Below, in pieces: positions 1 to 4,963 of a DNA stretch of 5,210 nt (position 1 is its first letter; each line of letters begins with the position of its first letter). A program made the translations under genes and the position numbers. The stretch lies in assembly GCA_016788945.1 (NCBI GenBank), contig JAEUSA010000101.1, positions 1 through 5,210 of the forward strand, given 5' to 3'. The stretch comes from Leptospiraceae bacterium. Lineage in GTDB: Bacteria > Spirochaetota > Leptospiria > Turneriellales > Turneriellaceae. The notes under the pieces were generated by a model. That model had not been told where the DNA came from and ran no database searches. It saw only the letters and a list, made by a program, of their open reading frames with translations.

Positions 1-198
1 GACGGTCAAGAGTTCGCGCGAGTAGAATTCGAAAACCTTTTTGATCTGCGGACCGCTTTGCACGACGCAACCGGGGCAAAGCATCTGAAAGGCGTAGACC
101 AAAACAACCTTACCTCTGTGGCCAGCGACTGAAACCGGCGGTGAGTTTAGCCACTCGCTCGCCTGAATTTCGGGAAAAATCTTTGCTTCGTTTTCCAT
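1..198 (-). CDS. Redoxin / peroxiredoxin-like protein, C-terminus cut by window edge
   Basis: The first 66 residues are visible, read leftward from the ATG at 198; the rest lies beyond base 1. The segment has the thioredoxin-fold start: a beta strand (VVLVYAF, residues 31-37) running straight into a CPGC motif at 41-44, with the FQMLCPGCV context typical of redoxin/AhpC-TSA-like proteins. This predicts thiol-based reduction of a peroxide or a protein disulfide. There is no signal peptide (acidic start MENEAKIFPE), so it should act in the cytoplasm. That argues against a periplasmic TlpA/ResA role in cytochrome c maturation. The ATG follows the stop of the P460-family gene with no gap (TGAATG) and has no Shine-Dalgarno of its own, so it is probably translated by coupling. 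The fold is fairly sure; the substrate is unknown. Confidence 0.8.
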   Translation of the reverse strand, partial: MENEAKIFPEIQASEWLNSPPVSVAGHRGKVVLVYAFQMLCPGCVVQSGPQIKKVFEFYSRELLTV

Positions 199-678
199 TC
201 AGTTTCTGTATTTCGAAAAAACGAAATCTGAAGATTTTTCGCTTGCATGGCAGCCGAAGCATGCTTCATGTTTTCCCGCTACGATACGGTCGCGGCTGTC
301 ACCCTTGAAGCCTTCAAAACCCCATCCGCCCGTGGCAGAAAAGGTGTTCGCATTTTTGTACATGACGCCAAGAACCTTGCGATTGGCCTCCGCAGTCGCT
401 GCATCATCGCTTTTTACATCCATCAGGTCAAAAACGAAAACCGAACCGTCTGGATAGGTGCCGCCTTTCTTCAGGGTTTCGAGGCCGGTGTTGTTGACAT
501 AGATATGGTGAAGGCCGCCAAAATCTTTGAACAACGGATGTTTGGCCTTCAGCTCAAGGCTTTTTACATGCGTCCAGGCTCGGTAGCCTTCAGGATAAGC
601 AACCTGCGAACTCAGTTTCGGGCCGCAATACGCGGTAAAAGCCACCGCCAATGCCAAAAAAGGTAAAATTTTTCTCAT
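199..678 (-). CDS. Cytochrome P460-family haem c protein, exported
   Basis: This 159-residue protein matches the cytochrome P460 family along its length. Landmarks are YPEGYRAW at 28-35, HHIYVN at 57-62, YPDGSV at 75-80, GGWGFEGF at 117-124, the haem c site CFGCH at 140-144, and the closing DFVFSKYR at 151-158. C140 and C143 should bind haem covalently, with H144 as the proximal ligand. The N-terminus is a signal peptide (MRK, then hydrophobic 4-17). C18 could be a lipidation site in a relaxed spirochaete lipobox, although Tyr at -1 is unusual; a plain secreted form is the alternative. Known members oxidise hydroxylamine or bind NO. Aligned from memory to the Nitrosomonas enzyme, its cross-linking Lys70 becomes F83 and Glu96 becomes G104, so classical P460 chemistry is doubtful. 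A strong ribosome site fixes the start, and the redoxin gene follows immediately. Confidence 0.9.
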   Translation of the reverse strand: MRKILPFLALAVAFTAYCGPKLSSQVAYPEGYRAWTHVKSLELKAKHPLFKDFGGLHHIYVNNTGLETLKKGGTYPDGSVFVFDLMDVKSDDAATAEANRKVLGVMYKNANTFSATGGWGFEGFKGDSRDRIVAGKHEACFGCHASEKSSDFVFSKYRN

Positions 679-683
679 GAATT

Positions 684-689
684 CCTCCT
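684..689 (-). promoter_or_regulatory. Strong Shine-Dalgarno site of the P460-family gene
   Basis: On the minus strand AGGAGG lies five bases before the ATG at 678. It is the only near-perfect ribosome site seen in the window and confirms the start of the P460-family gene. The other genes have weak or no such site. Confidence 0.9.
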
Positions 690-746
690 ATTGAACCGGC
701 CAACGACAATGTCCCCGCTAAAGAGGCAAGGCAGCCGGCCTATGAA

Positions 747-771
747 TAATATATAGGATTCCTATGTATTA
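747..771. promoter_or_regulatory. 25-bp operator-like palindrome upstream of the P460-family gene
   Basis: Arms TAATATATAGGA (747-758) and TCCTATGTATTA (760-771) are inverted repeats around a single central T, with one mismatch (752/766) in 12 pairs. On the minus strand the site overlaps -10-like hexamers (TATATT at 753-748, TATTAT at 751-746) about 70 bp before the P460-family ATG. No good -35 accompanies them. The size and symmetry suit a dimeric repressor. The flanking TAATA half-sites recall Rrf2-type operators, but no regulator can be named from sequence alone. There is no T-tract, so a terminator is unlikely. Confidence 0.55.
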
Positions 772-806
772 GGCGAATTTTATTTAGCTCTGAGGCATGT
801 CCGTTG

Positions 807-1718
807 TTAAACCCACAACTTTTCGGGATATTCGCCTTTGGCAATCAAGGCGTTTAGTTTCTCGACGACTTTCGGCCGGTCGCCCTGGTACGTGACGCCA
901 AACCATTCTGAATCGGTGGTGAGTACCTTGAGCTTCGCGGTGCCGCTCGCCACGAGGTGGTTCACCACCAGTGGAATAAAGAACTCCGCCTTGATATTGT
1001 CGCTGTTACTCTTGAGAAAGTCGACAAACATTTTGTCGGAGTGCTCAAAATAATCGGGAGTAAAACCCCACATGTTCATCGACACAATAGCCTTGTCGTC
1101 GACAGGCACCATGTTACCATTCTCATCTTTGAATTGAATGGTGCCATTGATGCGTTCGATATGCGTGCGCTCGACGACGGTCGTGAGATAACCGTTGACG
1201 TCGGCCGAGCAGACACCGCGTGACACAGCGCCGAGTTCAGACAGCGTCTTGCCCAACTGGTAGCCGACCATGCAGTAGTCGTTCTGTTTGCCGGCAACGC
1301 CCGTCAGAAACTTGCCCAGAACTTCAAACGCATGCCGGCCGTAGTAGTCGTCGGCGTTGATCACTGCGAAAGGTTCTTTGATCACGCCAGCGGCCATCAT
1401 CACCGCGTGGTTGGTGCCCCATGGTTTGGTGCGTTCGTGGTTGAGTTTGAACGGCGCAGGAATCATGTCGAGCTCCTGCATTACGTATTCAACCTCGATC
1501 TTTCCCTTGTAGCGTTCTGCTGAAAAAACGGCTTTAAAGTCATCGGCAAAGCTGTTGCGGATGACAAATACAACCTTGCCAAACCCCGCCCTGATCGCGT
1601 CATAGACCGAGTAGTCCATGATTGTCTCGCCACCTGGTCCGAGGCCGTCCATCTGCTTGAGGCTGCCGTAGCGGCTGCCCATGCCGGCCGCGAGAATGAG
1701 GAGGGTGGGTTTAGACAT
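807..1718 (-). CDS. Sugar-phosphate nucleotidyltransferase (NTP_transferase family)
   Basis: The 303-residue protein begins with the nucleotide-binding loop LAAGMGSRYGSLKQ (residues 9-22: G12-x-G14-x-R16, then K21). It continues with PGGETIMDY at 28-36, KPWGTNHA at 98-105, the metal/sugar-binding NADDYYG at 121-127, SMNMWGFTP at 213-221, EFFIP at 245-249 and WFGVTY at 272-277. These mark the subfamily of about 300 residues annotated simply as nucleotidyltransferase or NDP-sugar pyrophosphorylase, common in Bacteroidota and spirochaetes. The expected reaction is NTP plus sugar-1-phosphate giving NDP-sugar and pyrophosphate in the cytoplasm, for glycan or envelope synthesis; the sugar and nucleotide are unknown. 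The frame stays open upstream to an ATG at 1880, but that extension would cross the promoter at 1756-1786 and is unlike the family. The ATG at 1718 places the loop where expected despite a weak ribosome site. It is transcribed alone. Confidence 0.92.
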   Translation of the reverse strand: MSKPTLLILAAGMGSRYGSLKQMDGLGPGGETIMDYSVYDAIRAGFGKVVFVIRNSFADDFKAVFSAERYKGKIEVEYVMQELDMIPAPFKLNHERTKPWGTNHAVMMAAGVIKEPFAVINADDYYGRHAFEVLGKFLTGVAGKQNDYCMVGYQLGKTLSELGAVSRGVCSADVNGYLTTVVERTHIERINGTIQFKDENGNMVPVDDKAIVSMNMWGFTPDYFEHSDKMFVDFLKSNSDNIKAEFFIPLVVNHLVASGTAKLKVLTTDSEWFGVTYQGDRPKVVEKLNALIAKGEYPEKLWV

Positions 1719-1755
1719 GCGCCAGAACCCGAGTCTGAATGTCCCCGTCAGGCAG

Positions 1756-1786
1756 ATTATATCAGGAATGCTGTTGGGCTTTACAA
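1756..1786 (-). promoter_or_regulatory. Sigma70-like promoter of the nucleotidyltransferase gene
   Basis: On the minus strand TTGTAA (1786-1781) and a perfect TATAAT (1761-1756) are separated by 19 bp, slightly long. Transcription would begin near 1749, giving a leader of about 30 bases before the ATG at 1718. It lies in the 127-bp gap between the divergent nucleotidyltransferase and membrane-protein genes. Its position supports the shorter start of the nucleotidyltransferase. Confidence 0.6.
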
Positions 1787-1845
1787 CCCGAGGTTTAAGG
1801 CACCTGTTGTATGGATCGACGTCTGAATCATTGTCGTATAAACCT

Positions 1846-2766
1846 ATGCAAAAGTTGAAAAAGATTGGCGGCACGCGCATGCTGGTGCTATTCGCGGTGA
1901 TGGTACCAATCTTATATCTTACCTACAGCACGCTTATGCACACGATTCACACCTTGCAAGAGGTTCGGGGCGCCGAACAAGTGTCGGGCGAGATAGTAGT
2001 TCTCCAACACGATGTCAGCGAAGTACCCTCTGAGCAATTAGTCACCGACGAGCATACCGTGCCGCCTTATGGTGCGCCCGGTTTCCGGTACAAAGACCAA
2101 AACGGTACAATGCACACAGCAACGATCAGATCTGGTGAGGCCAAATTCAGAATAGTGGGCAAACAAATTCAGACATTGGTTCATCCGCACGACCCGCTTG
2201 TGGCGTATCCGGTGAAATTTTTGGAACGTTGGCCCATGGTGATTAACAATTCCCTGACGTTGCTTTTCTTGATAGTCGCATGGTTGTTGGTTTGGTTTCG
2301 AATATATTTTCCGGCTTTTTCACTACTTCCGTTTGCCTTTGCTCTGATGATACTAAAGTCGGGTGTCGACGAGTTTGTTGACCAACGTGCGTTAGCCAAA
2401 CGCGCAATAGAGGCTGATTTTACAACCGTTGCCAACACGCGCGAATCGGCCACATGCTCCGGTAAAGGCTTGCATTGCTTTGGTAGTATAGCATATCGAC
2501 AATTTCAGTATCCGGAGGGAGTATTCTACACCGTAAAATACGCGTCCCAAAATGTAAAACCCGATGATGGTGACGGAAAGATTTACTTTGATCCGGAAAA
2601 CCCATTACTATTTACGTACCATAAACCAACAAGCTATGTATTTTGGAACCGCTCCATGATCGTAGGCGTATGTATGTTGATTTTCGCCTTGCTGATCGCG
2701 CTTTTCCACATACCGTTTTACAAAATTTATAAGAAGCAATACGAAAAGGACCTACGGTTTGATTAG
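1846..2766 (+). CDS. Membrane protein with two DUF3592-like domains
   Basis: The product is 306 residues with about four membrane segments: 12-30, 132-151, 154-170 and 271-291. Between helices 1 and 2, and again between helices 3 and 4, lies a soluble domain of about 95 residues. Each resembles DUF3592: an opening strand (VSGEIVVLQ at 46-54), a central FRYKDQNG or FYTVKYAS segment, then a closing strand before an x-P-x-[DN]-P turn (HPHDP at 113-117, FDPENP at 248-253) leading into the next helix. The order helix-domain-helix, helix-domain-helix suggests internal duplication. The C-terminus is basic (KIYKKQYEK). No function is known for this domain. The chosen ATG gives a basic start (MQKLKK) before helix 1; longer in-frame starts would run into the divergent nucleotidyltransferase. 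No ribosome site is seen, and TATAAA lies four bases upstream. The coding region is A/T-rich compared with its neighbours. Confidence 0.8.
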   Translation: MQKLKKIGGTRMLVLFAVMVPILYLTYSTLMHTIHTLQEVRGAEQVSGEIVVLQHDVSEVPSEQLVTDEHTVPPYGAPGFRYKDQNGTMHTATIRSGEAKFRIVGKQIQTLVHPHDPLVAYPVKFLERWPMVINNSLTLLFLIVAWLLVWFRIYFPAFSLLPFAFALMILKSGVDEFVDQRALAKRAIEADFTTVANTRESATCSGKGLHCFGSIAYRQFQYPEGVFYTVKYASQNVKPDDGDGKIYFDPENPLLFTYHKPTSYVFWNRSMIVGVCMLIFALLIALFHIPFYKIYKKQYEKDLRFD

Positions 2767-2902
2767 GTAAGGTTTTTAACACAGTGGGTATTTCAAAAAT
2801 GAGCCCATGCCCCCTGGCCCATTGTTATGCTTACTATTGCAACAAATAAAATCCTCTTTACGTACGATAAAATGGCATATTTGCGTGACTTCATCCATTA
2901 TC

Positions 2903-3472
2903 ATGCGTATCCAACGAAATAATCCATACCGGTTGCTCTTCTTGCTCTCCTTGTTGTTGTCGCTTGCCGCCTGTGAAACCTATGGCAATGTTACTGTAGC
3001 AAATGATTCATTCCGGCAGGGAACTGTCGTTAATCTCAAATTGCTACATAAGAGTGTAGAAGCGATCAGTGGCTTAGGGGGCCAGAAATTTATTGAGGCA
3101 GCCTACACCCGTACCAGGAAGCAAGGGGCGCCAAGTCCTGTGGAAATGAAGATCATTCTGGACATCACGGAAACAGCCGAGCTCAAGAGCGAAGCCTTTG
3201 TGCAAATTGACGCCCAGGCCTTTGAACTGCAGCTTACGGGAATAAACCGTACCACGAATGTTCGGCCGCAATATGATTTGATTCCGTTTGGCAGGTCGCG
3301 GACAGGGACCACCTACAAAGCTTTCGGTACTTTCCGATTTACACCAGAGTTTTGGCAGAAGATGATGCAGGCGCAGGGCCTTTCGTACCGCATTTATGTC
3401 GATCAGACTCCGTACACCATCAGGGTATCCGCAGATGATTTCCAGAAATTAAGGCTGTTTGACCGCCAATGA
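2903..3472 (+). CDS. Predicted lipoprotein A of a tandem paralogous pair
   Basis: This 189-residue protein has a lipoprotein signal: MRIQRNNPYR, a Leu-rich core at 11-21, and lipobox LAAC at 21-24. The lipidated Cys24 begins CETYGNVTVANDSFRQ. The mature part has alternating beta-type segments (VEMKIIL at 80-86, YKAFGTFRF at 138-146, YRIYVDQTPYTIRV at 162-175) and ends KLRLFDRQ. It is clearly related to the next gene: about 28 of 52 C-terminal residues and 11 of the 22 from the lipid Cys are identical. I do not recognise the family. An envelope beta-sandwich protein is a reasonable guess, not a demonstrated function. The frame is open upstream to 2807, but starting at 2903 puts the signal peptide at the N-terminus. 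No clear Shine-Dalgarno is visible. It overlaps lipoprotein B by four bases, so the two form an operon. Confidence 0.85.
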   Translation: MRIQRNNPYRLLFLLSLLLSLAACETYGNVTVANDSFRQGTVVNLKLLHKSVEAISGLGGQKFIEAAYTRTRKQGAPSPVEMKIILDITETAELKSEAFVQIDAQAFELQLTGINRTTNVRPQYDLIPFGRSRTGTTYKAFGTFRFTPEFWQKMMQAQGLSYRIYVDQTPYTIRVSADDFQKLRLFDRQ

Positions 3473-4032
3473 GAGTAGGGTTGAAATTCGCCGGCTTATC
3501 TGCATGCTTTGTTTTTACTTACTTATCGTGCAATTCTTACGGCGATGTCTACGTCGCCAATGACAATTTCAAACAAGCTAAAATTGTCACAATGGGAGGT
3601 ATGCAGCAAAGCGAAGAAACACACGGCATTACAAATTTTCCCAAGCGCTTCAGCGTAACTTACTCGAAAGCACAGAGGCCGGGCGTGCAAGCACAGGTCG
3701 AAATGAAACTCGTGTTTATCCAAGTGCCTGAAAAGATGCAGCTTGCCACAGGAGCGGCCGTGTTAATCGATTCTGTGTCGGAGGATATTCAAATCGTCAA
3801 TATTACGCGAACCGTTCAGGTGTCAGAAAAGCCCACGCCGTCGTACCCCGGTGAACCGCGCGAGATCACCAGTTATAAGATTTTTGGGACGATTATTTTT
3901 CAGCCAGAGTTATGGCAGAAAATGATGGGCGCAAAAACGCTAGCTTACCGTCTAACTATCGATAATTTGCCTTACACATTTATCCTTACTCCTGAGATGC
4001 TGGAAAAGCTTCGCTTATTCAGCCGCCAATAA
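3469..4032 (+). CDS. Predicted lipoprotein B of a tandem paralogous pair
   Basis: This 187-residue paralogue of the preceding gene begins at the ATGA overlapping its stop, which indicates translational coupling. The signal peptide runs MRVGLKF then hydrophobic to YLSC at 18-21. Tyr at -3 is non-standard but may be tolerated in spirochaetes. From Cys21 it reads CNSYGDVYVANDNFKQ, parallel to CETYGNVTVANDSFRQ in lipoprotein A. Other shared landmarks are VEMK at 77-80, the ITRT segment at 112-115, YKIFGTIIF at 136-144, PELWQKMM at 146-153, LPYT at 167-170 and the terminal KLRLFSRQ. The loop around 116-135 is richer in Pro and differs from A. Function is unknown; a shared envelope complex or a duplicated gene undergoing divergence are both possible. 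The reading frame is intact. Confidence 0.85.
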   Translation: MRVGLKFAGLSACFVFTYLSCNSYGDVYVANDNFKQAKIVTMGGMQQSEETHGITNFPKRFSVTYSKAQRPGVQAQVEMKLVFIQVPEKMQLATGAAVLIDSVSEDIQIVNITRTVQVSEKPTPSYPGEPREITSYKIFGTIIFQPELWQKMMGAKTLAYRLTIDNLPYTFILTPEMLEKLRLFSRQ

Positions 4033-4038
4033 ATTCGC

Positions 4039-4080
4039 ATTATTTGGGCTAAATCCGATTATTGCGCTAAATTGGCCAAT
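4039..4080 (+). repeat. Two imperfect direct repeats and a palindrome before the pirin start
   Basis: ATTATTTGGGCTAAAT (4039-4054) and ATTATTGCGCTAAAT (4058-4072) match except for one inserted T and one G/C change, spaced about two helical turns apart. ATTGGCCAAT (4071-4080), a perfect 10-bp palindrome, abuts the pirin ATG. A weak promoter, TTCGCA (4034-4039) then 17 bp then GATTAT (4057-4062), overlaps the repeats. They could be a tandem regulator site or chance in a 48-bp A/T-rich spacer. Confidence 0.35.
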
Positions 4081-4917
4081 ATGAGCAGCATTCGCAAAGT
4101 CGCAACAATCCTCAAAGGCATGGAGACTTCTGACGGGGCCGGGGTCAAACTGCGCCGCTACATCGGTACGCGCGAACTTATGGCGCATGACCCTTTCTTG
4201 ATGCTCGACGCGTTTTACAGTGATGACCCCGATTCATACCTCGCGGGTTTTCCCAATCACCCGCATCGTGGGTTTGAGACAGTGACGTACCTTATCCAAG
4301 GCAAGATGGAGCACAACGATTCGCGCGGCAACCGCGGCCTGCTCGAACCCGGCGGCGCGCAGTTCATGCGCGCGGGCAGCGGCATCATCCATTCAGAAAT
4401 GCCGCGGCAGGAAAACGGCCTCATGTGGGGTTACCAACTCTGGGTGAATCTGCCCGCGGCACAAAAAATGACCGAACCGCATTATCAAGATTTGCAGGCA
4501 AAAGATATCCCCGTCTATGAACACAAGGCATATACCGCCAAAATTCTTTCTGGCAACTTAGGCGGAGTTCGGGGTGGGGCGCGGGATTTTTACCCGATCG
4601 ATTATTTTGACCTGCAGTTCAAAGCGGGGCAAAGCGCCGAAATTCCCGTTGCTGCCGACAAAGCGGCGTTTGTGATTGTTGTTTCCGGTTCGGGTGAAAT
4701 CGCCGGGCAAAAGGTGGTCCGCGGTGATTTGCTGATTTTGGGCGATGGGGATATAATACCATTTATCGCCGGCGATGATTTTCGCGTTATCGTCGTTGCC
4801 GGCAAACCCATCGCTGAACCCATCGCGCGCTATGGGCCGTTTGTTATGAATACTGCGCAAGAAATAGAACAGGCATTTATGGATTACCAAGCGGGTAAGT
4901 TCTCCAAGGCATCTTAA
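4081..4917 (+). CDS. Pirin family protein (bicupin)
   Basis: The 278-residue protein has the full pirin signature. The N-terminal cupin carries NHPHRGFETVTYL at 59-71, GxxxHxDSxGNxGxLxPG at 74-91, and AGSGIIHSE at 98-106. H60, H62, H104 and E106 correspond to the four iron/metal ligands of pirins (His56, His58, His101 and Glu103 in human pirin), so the metal site looks intact. LWVNLP at 120-125 closes the domain. The C-terminal cupin (about 165-255) lacks metal ligands, as usual, and ends with the family's GPFVMNT at 252-258 and DYQAGKF at 268-274. Bacterial relatives such as YhhW have quercetin 2,3-dioxygenase activity in vitro, but physiological substrates are mostly unknown. It is probably cytoplasmic. 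The ATG at 4081 is preferred; an in-frame TTG at 4072 would add three residues. No ribosome site is evident. Confidence 0.95.
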   Translation: MSSIRKVATILKGMETSDGAGVKLRRYIGTRELMAHDPFLMLDAFYSDDPDSYLAGFPNHPHRGFETVTYLIQGKMEHNDSRGNRGLLEPGGAQFMRAGSGIIHSEMPRQENGLMWGYQLWVNLPAAQKMTEPHYQDLQAKDIPVYEHKAYTAKILSGNLGGVRGGARDFYPIDYFDLQFKAGQSAEIPVAADKAAFVIVVSGSGEIAGQKVVRGDLLILGDGDIIPFIAGDDFRVIVVAGKPIAEPIARYGPFVMNTAQEIEQAFMDYQAGKFSKAS

Positions 4918-4933
4918 ATCCGTTTGACAGACT

Positions 4934-4963
4934 TGCACTAACTGGTGCATCGCTTCGCGATGC
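4934..4963 (+). promoter_or_regulatory. Two mutually exclusive hairpins over the start of the last gene
   Basis: Hairpin 1 pairs TGCAC (4934-4938) with GTGCA (4945-4949). Hairpin 2 pairs GCATCGC (4947-4953) with GCGATGC (4957-4963) around the loop TTC. They share bases 4947-4949 and so cannot both form. Hairpin 2 includes the ATG at 4960. Neither is followed by a T-tract on either strand, so an intrinsic terminator is unlikely. Control of translation initiation is an inference. Confidence 0.35.

Noticed and set aside
247..666. A 139-codon plus-strand open frame opposite the P460-family gene
   Set aside because: It lies almost entirely antisense to a gene with clear family motifs and a strong ribosome site, and its translation shows no recognisable domain.
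1731..1828. Octamer GTCTGAAT occurring twice (1733-1740 and 1821-1828) between the divergent genes
   Set aside because: Two eight-base copies about 88 bp apart are close to chance and have no symmetry or spacing suggesting a site.
1681..1845. N-terminal extension of the membrane protein to an ATG at 1681
   Set aside because: It runs through the start of the divergent nucleotidyltransferase, and the extra residues show no signal or domain.
1719..1880. N-terminal extension of the nucleotidyltransferase to an ATG at 1880
   Set aside because: It adds 54 residues unlike the family, crosses the TATAAT promoter and overlaps the divergent gene's start.
2750..2777. Possible terminator: ACCTA/TAGGT stem followed by TTTTT after the membrane protein gene
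   Set aside because: The stem is only five pairs, A/T-containing, with a long loop, and the T-run is separated from it, so it is too weak to call.
2807..2902. Earlier start for lipoprotein A
   Set aside because: It would bury the lipoprotein signal peptide at residues 33-56, whereas the ATG at 2903 places it normally.
4924..4929. Perfect TTGACA hexamer after the pirin gene
   Set aside because: No acceptable -10 hexamer lies 16-19 bases downstream; the sequence there is the G/C-rich hairpin.
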